A stretch of DNA of 64,000 bases from assembly GCF_026283945.1 (NCBI RefSeq), contig NZ_JAPDPC010000001.1, positions 3,224,001 through 3,288,000 of the forward strand, written 5' to 3'. The position numbers were made by a program, and so were the translations under genes. The stretch is from Dyella humicola. Lineage in GTDB: Bacteria; Pseudomonadota; Gammaproteobacteria; Xanthomonadales; Rhodanobacteraceae. Positions within the stretch are counted from its first letter, which is position 1; every line of letters starts with the position of its first letter. Under the pieces are notes generated by a model, which was not told the DNA's origin, did no database searches, and saw nothing but the letters and a program-made list of their open reading frames with translations. This document shows, piece after piece, positions 46,670 to 56,065 of this stretch.

Positions 46670-49600
46670 TTAGTGCGAGCTGCTGGTGGCCGGCGCCGGT
46701 GATACGCCCGGCAACAACGGCGGGGTCACCGGCGTCGCGGTCGCCTCATGCTTTTCGATCAGGGTGATCGATGGCTTGTCCCAGCTGCCGGTGATCTTGT
46801 AGCGCGCACTCGCCGCGTGATTGATCCCCTTGCCCAGCAAACCTTGGGCGAGAAAGCCGGCCGCCGCGCCGATGGGGCCGCCGACCACCACACCGACAAG
46901 AGGCAGGGTGTTCCCCGCATGCGGGGTGGCCAGCACCTGCAGGTCATAGTCCTTCGCACGCAGGCCAGTGCGTCCGTTGATCGAGATTTCTGCAGCGGGG
47001 CTGCGAATCTGCAGGTTCTCGGTATGGGCATTGCCATCGCTCAACTTGAAGTCGCCGGCAATGGCATCGAACGCCAGGCCTTTGCCAAACACGTCGCCGA
47101 AATTGAACGAGAGGCGGCGCGGCAAATCGAGCACCGACATCAGGCCAAACAGACGCACCACCCCAGGCGTCACCTCGGGCATGCGTCCATCGGTGATATT
47201 GATGCTTAGCTTGCCTTCCATATTGGCCAGGTCCATGGCCGAGGGCGCACCGGGCCAGCTGGCATCCAGCTTTGCATGGACCTTGCCGCCTGCAAGCAGC
47301 CCCTCGAAGCCGAAAGCGCCCAGCATGTCGCCCAGGTTGTCCGCCGCAAAATCGATCGCCAGCTGGGAATGACTGTTGCCGGCCGTGCCATTCCAGTCAC
47401 CCGCGCCGTTGATCTGCACGCCGTGGGAAAGCGTACGCAACTGGTCGATGTGCATGCCGCGATCGGTCGGCCAGGTTTCCAGGCGTGCATCACCCAGCTT
47501 GGAGTCACCGAAACGCAGGTCGCTCACCCAGAGATGGAACGGCGGCAAGGCCGAAGGCGTGATGCCGGTATCGGCAGGATTTGCCGTGGGGGCCACCACG
47601 GCCGGCGCCGTCGCCACGGCTTCTGCGTCGCCCTTCTTGGGCGCCGGCGAGACATCTTTCGGCCAGTACAGCCGCTGCAGTCGCGCCGTTACGCCACGCT
47701 TGTTGAGATCGACCAGCGGAATGCCAAAGCGCCCAGCCAGCCCCGCGCTCTCGACGTCGACCGTGAGGCCGTCCGATTGCGAGCTCGCCAGCAAATGCAT
47801 ATCGGTAAATGGATGGCCAAACACCAGGGCCTGGTCGGCGTTCACATCAATGCTTTCGAGGCCCGGACCTGAGTCCGTGCCGCTGGCGGCGGCATACTGA
47901 ACCCAGCCCGTCACGTCGAGTTTTGCGGCACGACCGCGGACACGCACGCCCTGGTCGGGCACGGTGTCAGGTATGCGTGTACCGAACGCAAACGTCGCAG
48001 CCAACGACTTGCCGCTATTTTCAGGCAGGCGCAGACGCGCACGCACGACCTGGCCCAAGCTCAGCTGCACGTCGCTGCCCGCGGTGGGCAGATTCATATC
48101 GACATGCAGGGGCAACGATACGTCGACGGGCTTCTTCAACGGCACGGGAAATTTCAAAGCCATGCCGGTAAGCGACGAGTCGACGCTCAATTGCTGCGTG
48201 GTGGCAGCCGTGCCATTGGTATGCGCAATGTTGAAACCAATAGCGAAGTCGCTGCGGCCTTCTGCCAGCTGATTCAACCAATCCAACTGGCTATAGCCCT
48301 TCGTCAGCTCAATCATGCTGTAGCGACCGCTCAACTTGGCCGCGAGTACCGTGTCAGGCTTTCCAGTGGCACCCGCAATCGCAAGGTCTAGTTTGGATGG
48401 CTGGCCATGGAAATTGGTATCCAGCGGCCCGGCGTGGAAGCCCGCCTTGTCGAAGGTGGCGGGCCCCGTAAGCTTGTCCAGCTTGAGGTTCCACTCGGGC
48501 GCATTGAAGTCGACGTCTTTCAGCTGGGCGCGACCATCAAGCACAAGGTCCTTTGCGTCCGCCACCGGCAACGACAGGTGAAAATCGAACGCGCCCGTGC
48601 CACCCAGGCTGAACTTGGACAAGGTATCAGCCTGATGGATGCCGATCGGGCTCTTGCTCACGAACTCCATCATGCTGGCGCCGGTGCCGCTGCCACTCAC
48701 ATTGAGATCGAGCACGGTGTGGCCCAATTCGGGAATAAGCGCGACCGCCCGATCGACCTTGTTGCCCAGTGACTGGCCTGCATTCGCCTCCACCAGCAAT
48801 CCGCCGTTGACGAAATTGGCGATCGCATTCACCCCTTCGGCGCGCGGCCACTCCTTGCCATAGTCGAAAACGAGATCGCTCAAGACCGCGCGTGCCTCGA
48901 AGCGGCCTTCGTTGTGATGGAACGGCCAATCGGCAAGATCGCCCCGCACCAAGACATCGCCACGATCAATCTTGCCGCTGACCAGCGCCCTGTCGAGCCA
49001 TTCAATGGCGGCCGGAGACATCGAGTCGATGGGCCAAAACAGCTTGGCCGCCACGACATCGGCATGACTCAGCGACGCAACCATGTCGAGGAAGGGTCGC
49101 CCGCCGGCATCCGGGAACGCGATTTCTCCGCGCGCCTCGCCTCCGAAACCAGCGCCTTCGAACTGGAATGGATCCGTGCCGATGTGCCAGGCGTCATCCT
49201 GGTGCCAGAACGCCACATCACCAACGAGACGCGACATCAGCAACGGTTCGCGGAACGTGCGCGGAAAACGCATCACTGTCGCTTGTTCCGGTAGCGACAA
49301 CGATATCGCCTCGGCGTCGCCGCGCAGCTCACCCTGCAAACCATCCACGCCGGGCAGCTTGCCGACTGCATCGATCGCCAGCCCCTTGAACGCGACATCG
49401 AGTGTCTGCAGCCCTTCGGCCTTGTTCCAGTGCATGGCCGCTCGCGTCACTTCACCTCGCGGCTTGCCACCACCCACCCATTGCGCAAGGCCGGGTGACA
49501 GCTGCGGCTTGAGTGCCAGCCATGGCACGAGCGGTGCCAGCTGGAGATTTTTCGCCGCCACATCGACATGTGCCTGGTCCGTACCCATGGACTGGAAGCT

Positions 49601-50572
49601 TGCAGCCAACGCCCCCTGGTCATCGCTTGCCCAACGCAGCTCGTAGCTGTCCTGGCCCAATTTCAGTTCAGCCAGACCGTCCAATACAGGCACGTTGACC
49701 GTGGCGCCATCGGGGTTGACCACGGACAGTTGCAGCAGATGGAAGCGCGTCAGGTTGCGCACGACCTTCGCATCACGCCAATCGAGCCAGCTCTCAAGCG
49801 AACCATGACCGCTTTCAACCGAATAGCCGCCCAAATCGATGGACGCGGACATCGCATGAAGATCGACATCCGTACCACTGATCCATACTTTTCCCTCAGC
49901 ACCGTCCTGACTGAAACTGCCGGCGCCACTTAGACGTCCAGGCGCCCCCTCTCGCCGCAGCAGGGCACCGACGCGAACGCGGCCGCCCTGTCGGCTCAGG
50001 CGCAGCTGGTCGGCGATAAGTGTGTAGTGTTTGTTGACCTGGTTATCGGTGATTTCCAGGCGGGTATCACGCAACCACAGGCCGATCGACAACTGCCCAA
50101 AGGCGGGATTCTGGCGCTCCTGCCTGCCTGCCAGGCCAATGCCGTTGATATGCCAGGTACCGTCCGCATCGCGGCTCATGTCCAGTTGCATGCCCCGCGC
50201 GCGCAGGTTCACCAGGTGCCGCGTCGGCAACAGCCAGCCACCAAGGTCGAGCTTGAGTTCCGCTTCCGGGATATGCAGCGGCGCGCCACCATCGCCCGCC
50301 CCCACCGTGAGACCCCGCACCACGAACACGGGGCCGGACGGTTGCGCATAGCCTTTCACGGACTGGAAGCTCACCGGCCGCTGCAATTTCGCACTGAGCT
50401 GGGCCGCCACCCACTCCGGGTGACTCGCCAGCGTAGGCAGCAACAGCTGCGTGAGCGCCAATAGCACGGCGAGCGAAATCACGGCGACGCCGACGACCCA
50501 GCTCAACAGCCGGGCGCCCTGCTGCAGGCGTTTTTGCCAGATGGCGCTCACGGCTGACTCACCACACGACAT
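46670..50572 (-). CDS. yhdP: YhdP-family AsmA-like phospholipid transport protein
   Basis: 1300 residues, the usual large size. One N-terminal membrane anchor (about residues 20-47), then a long periplasmic beta-rich body of repeated beta-groove modules (DUF3971) and an AsmA-like C-terminus (GRMPEVTPGVVRLFGLMSVL, LRAKDYDLQVLATPHAGNTL). YhdP with TamB and YdbH carries phospholipids between the two membranes in E. coli. GTG 50551 is an alternative start seven codons in. The tail is Thr/Pro/Ala-rich. It follows rng by 26 bp as in E. coli, so the two are probably co-transcribed. Confidence 0.93.
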   Translation of the reverse strand: MSCGESAVSAIWQKRLQQGARLLSWVVGVAVISLAVLLALTQLLLPTLASHPEWVAAQLSAKLQRPVSFQSVKGYAQPSGPVFVVRGLTVGAGDGGAPLHIPEAELKLDLGGWLLPTRHLVNLRARGMQLDMSRDADGTWHINGIGLAGRQERQNPAFGQLSIGLWLRDTRLEITDNQVNKHYTLIADQLRLSRQGGRVRVGALLRREGAPGRLSGAGSFSQDGAEGKVWISGTDVDLHAMSASIDLGGYSVESGHGSLESWLDWRDAKVVRNLTRFHLLQLSVVNPDGATVNVPVLDGLAELKLGQDSYELRWASDDQGALAASFQSMGTDQAHVDVAAKNLQLAPLVPWLALKPQLSPGLAQWVGGGKPRGEVTRAAMHWNKAEGLQTLDVAFKGLAIDAVGKLPGVDGLQGELRGDAEAISLSLPEQATVMRFPRTFREPLLMSRLVGDVAFWHQDDAWHIGTDPFQFEGAGFGGEARGEIAFPDAGGRPFLDMVASLSHADVVAAKLFWPIDSMSPAAIEWLDRALVSGKIDRGDVLVRGDLADWPFHHNEGRFEARAVLSDLVFDYGKEWPRAEGVNAIANFVNGGLLVEANAGQSLGNKVDRAVALIPELGHTVLDLNVSGSGTGASMMEFVSKSPIGIHQADTLSKFSLGGTGAFDFHLSLPVADAKDLVLDGRAQLKDVDFNAPEWNLKLDKLTGPATFDKAGFHAGPLDTNFHGQPSKLDLAIAGATGKPDTVLAAKLSGRYSMIELTKGYSQLDWLNQLAEGRSDFAIGFNIAHTNGTAATTQQLSVDSSLTGMALKFPVPLKKPVDVSLPLHVDMNLPTAGSDVQLSLGQVVRARLRLPENSGKSLAATFAFGTRIPDTVPDQGVRVRGRAAKLDVTGWVQYAAASGTDSGPGLESIDVNADQALVFGHPFTDMHLLASSQSDGLTVDVESAGLAGRFGIPLVDLNKRGVTARLQRLYWPKDVSPAPKKGDAEAVATAPAVVAPTANPADTGITPSALPPFHLWVSDLRFGDSKLGDARLETWPTDRGMHIDQLRTLSHGVQINGAGDWNGTAGNSHSQLAIDFAADNLGDMLGAFGFEGLLAGGKVHAKLDASWPGAPSAMDLANMEGKLSINITDGRMPEVTPGVVRLFGLMSVLDLPRRLSFNFGDVFGKGLAFDAIAGDFKLSDGNAHTENLQIRSPAAEISINGRTGLRAKDYDLQVLATPHAGNTLPLVGVVVGGPIGAAAGFLAQGLLGKGINHAASARYKITGSWDKPSITLIEKHEATATPVTPPLLPGVSPAPATSSSH

Positions 50573-50598
50573 GCCTTGGCACGTGCGGCATCAGATGC

Positions 50599-52086
50599 TT
50601 ACAGGAGGACCACATCGAACTGTTCCTGTGAATAATGCTCTTCAGCCTGAAAGCGTATGCTTTTGGAGATGAACTCTTCCAATTCGGCGACCGCGATGGA
50701 CTCCTCCTCGAGGATGCGGCCGACCACCTTGGGGCTGGCCATGACCAGCAGCTTCTCGGTATTGAATTGGCGAACCGCCCGGGTGATTTCCCGGAAAATT
50801 TCGTAAGTCACGGTTTCCGCCGTCTTGACCGTACCCCGCCCACTGCAGGCCGGACAAGGTTCGCATAGCTGGCGCTCGAGACTGTCGGTGGTGCGCTTGC
50901 GCGTCATCTCCACCAACCCGAGCGCCGACATGGGATAGACGGTGGTCTTGGCGTGGTCCCGCGCCAGGCCCTTTTCGAGCATGCGCAATACCTGCCGCTT
51001 GTGCTCTTCGTCCGTCATGTCGATGAAGTCGATGATGATGATGCCGCCGAGGTTGCGAAGTCGCAGCTGGCGCGCCGCGGCCTGTGCGGCCTCCAGGTTA
51101 GTGCGGTAAACGGTTTCCTCGAGATTTCGCGTACCGAGATAGCCGCCGGTGTTCACATCGATGGTGGTCATCGCCTCGGTCTGGTCGACGATCAGGTAAC
51201 CACCCGACTTGAGCGGCACTTCCTTCTTCAGCGCGCGCTGGATTTCGTCTTCCACGCCGTACAGGTCGAAGATGGGGCGCTCGCCCGCGTAGTGCTCAAC
51301 CCGGTCGTCGAGATGAGGCATGAACTTGTGCACGAACTTGACGACCTTTTCGAAGGTTTCGCGCGAGTCCACGCGCACTTTCTCGATGTCGTCATTGAGC
51401 ATGTCGCGCAGGCTGCGCAGCGGCAACGAAAGTTCCTCGTACACGCGCTCGCCGACCTTGGCCTTGACGATGTTCTCCTGCACCACGCGCCAGACCTTGC
51501 CCAGGTAGGTGACATCGAAGGCCAGCGATTCGGCGGTCTGCTCCTCGGCATTGGTGCGCACGATATAGCCGAGTGGGTTCTCGCCAATCAGCGGCGTCAG
51601 CACGTCCTTCAGGCGTTGACGCTCGGCCTCGTTCTCGATGCGCGCCGAGATACCCAGCGTGCGGGCATGCGGCAGCAGCACCAGGTAGCGCGAGGGAATG
51701 GACAAGTGGGTGGAAAGTCGGGCGCCCTTGGTGCCAATGGGGTCCTTCACCACCTGCACCACGATTTCCTGCCCCTCGTGGACCAGTTCGCTGATCGATG
51801 GCACCTGGCCATTGCCCGCCGCCGACAATTCGACGCCATCGGCAGCGATGGGCAGCGCTGGCCTGAGGATGTCCGATGCATGCAGGAACGCCGCGCGCTC
51901 CAACCCGATGTCGACGAAGACCGCCTGCATGCCAGGCATGACCCGCTGCACCCGCCCCTTATAGACATTGCCCACGTAGCCGCGCCTGGAGGCCCGCTCC
52001 ACGTGCACCTCCTGCAACATGCCGTTCTCTACCACGCCGACGCGAGTCTCGCGTGGGGTCACGTTGATCAGGATTTCTTCGCTCAC
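50599..52086 (-). CDS. rng: Ribonuclease G
   Basis: 495 residues from GTG 52086, with the ribosome site AGGGGAG 5 nt before it. The longer frame to 52197 is rejected. An endonuclease that matures the 5' end of 16S rRNA and turns over some mRNAs. Parts: S1 domain with GYVGNVYKGRVQRVMPGMQAV, RNase H-like/5'-sensor region, catalytic segment MTTIDVNTGGYLGTRNLEETV and IIIDFIDM, and the zinc-link CEPCPACSGRG. The short C-terminus without a degradosome scaffold separates it from RNase E. Confidence 0.96.
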   Translation of the reverse strand: MSEEILINVTPRETRVGVVENGMLQEVHVERASRRGYVGNVYKGRVQRVMPGMQAVFVDIGLERAAFLHASDILRPALPIAADGVELSAAGNGQVPSISELVHEGQEIVVQVVKDPIGTKGARLSTHLSIPSRYLVLLPHARTLGISARIENEAERQRLKDVLTPLIGENPLGYIVRTNAEEQTAESLAFDVTYLGKVWRVVQENIVKAKVGERVYEELSLPLRSLRDMLNDDIEKVRVDSRETFEKVVKFVHKFMPHLDDRVEHYAGERPIFDLYGVEDEIQRALKKEVPLKSGGYLIVDQTEAMTTIDVNTGGYLGTRNLEETVYRTNLEAAQAAARQLRLRNLGGIIIIDFIDMTDEEHKRQVLRMLEKGLARDHAKTTVYPMSALGLVEMTRKRTTDSLERQLCEPCPACSGRGTVKTAETVTYEIFREITRAVRQFNTEKLLVMASPKVVGRILEEESIAVAELEEFISKSIRFQAEEHYSQEQFDVVLL

Positions 52087-52279
52087 CGGGCACTCCCCTG
52101 GATGGACGATCTTTATAGCGGCACTACGCGCACACTGTCGATGCATGTCGCGTGTCGCCGACGACAGTTTCGGCGTCATCCCTAGCTGGCTTCTCAAATA
52201 CCGTAAAAATAGGGAGATTCATGTACCGGGCAGTGTTCCATTAGGTCAGGCTGGCCAGCCGCCGTTATGCTTGCTGACG

Positions 52280-52777
52280 ATGCGCCATCCGATGCTTCCC
52301 GATCTGTTGCAGCCCGGTTTGGGGCTGGTGTTTTGCGGCACCGCAGCCGGTCGCCGCTCGGCCGCCGAGGGTGCCTATTACGCTCATCCCGGCAACCAGT
52401 TCTGGCGCGCGCTGCATGCCGTGCAGCTGACACCACGCCAGTTTGCACCCGCCGAGTTCCCGCTGCTGCAGGCGCTGGGCATCGGACTGACCGACCTGGC
52501 CAAGCACCATATGGGCAACGACGACGAACTGCCGCGAGATGCCTTCGATGCGCTGGCGCTACGCAGGAAGATCGAACGTCATGCACCCAGCCTGCTCGCC
52601 TTCACCAGCAAAGCCGCGGCCCGCCTGGTACTAGGCCCTTCGGTGCACTACGGATGGCAGCGCGAACACATCAACGAGACCCGGCTTTGCGTACTGCCCT
52701 CGCCTTCAGGACAGGCACGTGGGCATTGGGATATCGGGCCCTGGCAGGAACTGGCCGCTGGTTTTCGTGCCCTGTGA
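52280..52777 (+). CDS. mug: G/U mismatch-specific uracil-DNA glycosylase (Mug-like)
   Basis: 165 residues from ATG 52280; other frame starts upstream overlap the rng promoter region. The UDG superfamily fold is shown by the first motif LGLVFCGTAAGRRSAAEGAY with YAHPGNQFWRAL close behind. The late motif is VLPSPSGQARGHW. The bacterial Mug/TDG family removes uracil and ethenocytosine opposite guanine. The asparagine of the classic GINPG motif is replaced (CGTAAG), as in other members of this branch, so substrate range may differ. It is divergent from rng. Confidence 0.85.
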   Translation: MRHPMLPDLLQPGLGLVFCGTAAGRRSAAEGAYYAHPGNQFWRALHAVQLTPRQFAPAEFPLLQALGIGLTDLAKHHMGNDDELPRDAFDALALRRKIERHAPSLLAFTSKAAARLVLGPSVHYGWQREHINETRLCVLPSPSGQARGHWDIGPWQELAAGFRAL

Positions 52778-52784
52778 ACCAGGC

Positions 52785-53678
52785 TCAGGACCGCGCGTAG
52801 TCACCCAGCGCTTCGGCCAGATGCTCAAACAGGCGCCGCACCCGCAGGCTTTGGCGCAGATCCTCATGCATCACCACCCAGGTATCCATGGATAGCGACA
52901 GCTGGGTCGACAACAGTCGCACCAGTTGCGCGTCACGTCGGGCCAGATTGACCTGCGCCACGGCAATACCGAAGCCTGCCCGCAGGGCAGCCAACGCCGC
53001 CAGGTCGCTGTCGGTGCGCCAGGCAAAGTTCTCTCGGGCATAGGGGAAGCCCGGCGGTCTCATGCGGCGGATGTAGGGCATTTCGGTATCGAAGCCGATC
53101 AGTGCATGCCCGGCGAGGTCGGCGAGCGAGTCGGGGTGCCCGTAGGTGTCGAGATAACGCCGATGGGCGAACAACCCCAGCTCGACCTTGCCTACGCGGC
53201 GCGCCACCAGCGCTTCCTGCGTGGGCTGCACCATGCGTATGGCGATATCGGCGTCGCGCCGCAGGATGTCCGCCGGCTGATTCGACAAGGACAGCTCGAT
53301 CACGATCCCGGGATGCCGCTCGCGAAAAGCCGTGAGCATGGCTGGCAACACCTCGGCGCCGATGACTTCGCTGGCGCTGATGCGCACGGCACCGCTGACA
53401 TCTTCTCGCCCTGCCGAGGCGGTGCGCCGCATGGCCGCTGATGCCGCGGCCATGGCCTGGGCGTGGGCTACCAGTTCGTGCGCTAGATCCGTGGGTGTCA
53501 GTCCCTGCGGCGAGCGGGCGAACAAAACCACCCCGAGTGTCGACTCCAGCTCGCGCATATGCCGCCCCAGGCTGGGCTGGGTCATACCCAACGTGCGGGC
53601 GGCGGCCGACAGGCTTCCCTCGCGCATGACCGCAAGGAAGGATCGGTACAGCTCCCAGCCGGGGTCGGGATTAGTCAT
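52785..53678 (-). CDS. LysR-family transcriptional regulator
   Basis: 297 residues, the standard LysR length. The N-terminal winged helix-turn-helix is at about 15-40 (SLSAAARTLGMTQPSLGRHM, then RELESTLGVVLFARSPQGL). A PBP2-like effector domain starts near residue 90 (GAVRISASEVIGAEVLPAML). It diverges from the oxidoreductase at 53770 with 91 bp between starts, the classical LysR arrangement, so it probably controls that gene and itself. The effector is unknown. Confidence 0.95.
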   Translation of the reverse strand: MTNPDPGWELYRSFLAVMREGSLSAAARTLGMTQPSLGRHMRELESTLGVVLFARSPQGLTPTDLAHELVAHAQAMAAASAAMRRTASAGREDVSGAVRISASEVIGAEVLPAMLTAFRERHPGIVIELSLSNQPADILRRDADIAIRMVQPTQEALVARRVGKVELGLFAHRRYLDTYGHPDSLADLAGHALIGFDTEMPYIRRMRPPGFPYARENFAWRTDSDLAALAALRAGFGIAVAQVNLARRDAQLVRLLSTQLSLSMDTWVVMHEDLRQSLRVRRLFEHLAEALGDYARS

Positions 53679-53769
53679 GCATATTTGTATAGCAGATCTT
53701 CGCCATTAGACAATTTTCTTTTATGTGACGGCCGCTCATGCTGTTCGCAACTTCCTTGAGGGTACGGTC
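53679..53769. promoter_or_regulatory. Divergent regulatory region between lysR and oxidoreductase
   Basis: 91 bp, AT-rich at 53686-53725 against a GC-rich background. It probably holds both promoters and the LysR site. I could not fix a single T-N11-A operator by eye. Confidence 0.4.
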
Positions 53770-54759
53770 ATGACTACACAGCGGACAGCCTTGGTCATTG
53801 GCGCCAACGGTGGCATCGGCAGCGAAGCCTGCATGGCGCTGCGGCGGCATGGCTGGAAAGTGCGCGCCCTGGTGCGCACGGCGCCGGTCGAATCCGCCCA
53901 CGATGGCGTCGAGTGGATCAGCGGCGATGCCATGCATGCCGACGACGTGTTGCGCGCAGCCAATGGCGTGGATGTGATCGTCCACGCCGTGAACCCGCCC
54001 GGTTATCGCGGCTGGGACAAGCTGGTGCTGCCGATGCTGGACAACACAATCGCCGCCGCCCGTACGGCCGGGGCGCGGATCGTGTTGCCGAGCACCATCT
54101 ACAACTACGGACCGGACGCATTCCCGCGCCTTACCGAAGACGCCTTCCAGCATCCACGCACCCGCAAGGGGGAGATCCGCGCCGAGATGGAGCGTCGCCT
54201 GAAAGACGCCAGCGAGAACGGTGTGCGTGTCCTTATCCTGCGCTGCGGCGATTTCTTCGGGCCACGCGCAGGCAACAACTGGCTCGCCCAGGGGCTGATC
54301 CGCGCGGGGGCCCCCATCAAGCAGGTCAGCTATCCCGGCGACTACGCCATCGGTCACAGCTGGGCCTATCTGCCCGACGTCGGCGAAGTCCTGGCGCGAT
54401 TGCTGGATCGCGAAGCCGGCCTTGGGGCCTTCGAAAGCTTCCACTTCGGCGGCTATTGGCTGGACGGTCACGCCATGCTGGACGCGATCCGCCGCATAAC
54501 CGGCAATCCGCGTATCAAGGCTGGCCGCTTCCCCTGGTGGCTGGCGCGGGTGGCATCGCCGTTCAACGAGACGATGCGCGAGCTGTGCAAGATGCGCTAC
54601 CTGTGGCGCGATCCGATTCGCCTCGACGATACCAAGCTGCAGGCCTTTCTTAGCAGCGACCTCTATACACCGCTCGACGAAGCCTTGGGCCGTGCGCTGA
54701 TCGGGATCGGCTGCATGGCAGCGACGCCGGCCAGACCAGCGCTGCATCACACCGCCTGA
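53770..54759 (+). CDS. NAD(P)-dependent oxidoreductase, extended SDR/epimerase-like
   Basis: 329 residues from ATG 53770, behind GAGGG. The Rossmann motif LVIGANGGIGSEA sits at residues 7-19, with VDVIVHAVNPPGYRGWDKLV and the YNYGPDAFP segment where extended SDRs carry the Tyr-x3-Lys. The lysine is not evident, so this may be an atypical NmrA- or epimerase-like member. The C-terminal domain (FHFGGYWLDGHAMLDAIRR) is less conserved. The divergent LysR gene is the likely regulator. Substrate unknown. Confidence 0.85.
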   Translation: MTTQRTALVIGANGGIGSEACMALRRHGWKVRALVRTAPVESAHDGVEWISGDAMHADDVLRAANGVDVIVHAVNPPGYRGWDKLVLPMLDNTIAAARTAGARIVLPSTIYNYGPDAFPRLTEDAFQHPRTRKGEIRAEMERRLKDASENGVRVLILRCGDFFGPRAGNNWLAQGLIRAGAPIKQVSYPGDYAIGHSWAYLPDVGEVLARLLDREAGLGAFESFHFGGYWLDGHAMLDAIRRITGNPRIKAGRFPWWLARVASPFNETMRELCKMRYLWRDPIRLDDTKLQAFLSSDLYTPLDEALGRALIGIGCMAATPARPALHHTA

Positions 54760-54772
54760 TGTGGCGCCGTGC

Positions 54773-56065
54773 TTAATCGATCGGCGTGTGCCGATACTTG
54801 ATCACGTCGCGCTCGAGTATCGGCGATGCCTTGTTCGACCATGATTGGCGGATATAGGTAACCACCGCCGCCACGTCGCTGTCGTTGAGCTGTTGCGCAA
54901 ACGGTGGCATCGAGTACGGCCGGGGGTTGCCGTCGGTGACCGGCGAAAATCCCCCGAGCAGGACGGCCCGCATCGCGTTGATGCCGGTCGGCTCGTTGAC
55001 GGACGAATTGCCACTGAGGGGCGGATAGATACCTGCCACACCCTCACCATTATCGCCATGGCAGTCGGCGCAGCGCGCGGCATACACCTTCGCCCCCTGG
55101 GCAAGGATCGGCGTGGTATCGAGCGGAGACTTGTCTTCCGGAATCGACGAACGCGGCGGCAGCGATTGCAGATAGGTGGCGATCGCGCGCAGATCGTCTT
55201 CATGCATGTGCTGAGTGCTCTTCGCCACCACTTCGGCCATCGGGCCAAACGCCGTGCCGCGTGCCGATTGACCGTTCTTGAGCATATCGACGATGTCCTG
55301 TTCGCTCCAGCCGCTCAGGCCACCATTAGCCTTCATGCTGAGATCGGGGGCATACCAGTCCTGCGCGGGAATCTGCCCGCCGGCCAGCGAGGGGCTGTTC
55401 TGCATGCCACCGAGCGAATCGCGCGGCGCATGGCATTCGTTGCAATGCCCCAGACCCTGCACCAGGTACGCGCCTCGATTCCATGCTTCCGAACGGGAGG
55501 GATCAGGCTGATACACACCCTCCTGGAAATACAACGCGCGCCATGCCTTCAAACTGCTGCGGACGTTGTAGGGAAAACCCAGCCCCAGCGGCTTGGCTGG
55601 CTGATGCACCGGCGCCAGCGATTGCAGGTAGGCGAAGATCGCCAATGCATCGTCGTGGCTGACCTTGGTGAACGAGGTGTATGAAAACGCCGGATACAGC
55701 AGCTCGCCATGACGCCCCTTGCCGCTATGCAGCGCCTGCCAGAAATCCTCGAAGCTCCAGCCGCCCAGGCCAGTCTCCCGATCGGGCGTGATATTGGGCG
55801 CGGGGATGTTGCCGAACGGCGTCGCCAGCACTCGGCCGCCGGCGTAGCGCGCACCGCCTTGCTCGGTATGACAGGACGCGCAATCACCCACCGCGGCGAG
55901 ATACGCGCCCTTGGCGATGAGCGCGGGATCCTTCAGCGAGGCGGCATCCACCTGGCTGGCTGCCTGCGATACCGGCGGCGTCTTGCCACCCCGTAGCCAC
56001 CAGCCGCCGACAAGCAGCAACGCCAGCAGCACGACGACCATGACGATGAAACGCATACGCTTCAT
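54773..56065 (-). CDS. Triheme cytochrome c (alcohol/gluconate dehydrogenase subunit type)
   Basis: 430 residues. An N-terminal membrane anchor or uncleaved signal (about 6-24) holds three haem c domains in the periplasm: CASCH (62-66), CNECH (208-212) and CADCH (332-336). The spacing and motifs PAFSYTSFTKVSHDDALAIFAYL and PSLAGGQIPAQDWYAPDLS match the cytochrome subunit of membrane alcohol, aldehyde or gluconate dehydrogenases (AdhB type). These pass electrons to ubiquinone. No dehydrogenase gene is adjacent. It overlaps the upstream diheme cytochrome gene by 4 bp and is probably co-translated. Confidence 0.92.
   Translation of the reverse strand: MKRMRFIVMVVVLLALLLVGGWWLRGGKTPPVSQAASQVDAASLKDPALIAKGAYLAAVGDCASCHTEQGGARYAGGRVLATPFGNIPAPNITPDRETGLGGWSFEDFWQALHSGKGRHGELLYPAFSYTSFTKVSHDDALAIFAYLQSLAPVHQPAKPLGLGFPYNVRSSLKAWRALYFQEGVYQPDPSRSEAWNRGAYLVQGLGHCNECHAPRDSLGGMQNSPSLAGGQIPAQDWYAPDLSMKANGGLSGWSEQDIVDMLKNGQSARGTAFGPMAEVVAKSTQHMHEDDLRAIATYLQSLPPRSSIPEDKSPLDTTPILAQGAKVYAARCADCHGDNGEGVAGIYPPLSGNSSVNEPTGINAMRAVLLGGFSPVTDGNPRPYSMPPFAQQLNDSDVAAVVTYIRQSWSNKASPILERDVIKYRHTPID

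Noticed and set aside
53679-53769. A specific LysR T-N11-A operator
   Set aside because: Several weak candidates, none with clear dyad symmetry; reported only as a region.
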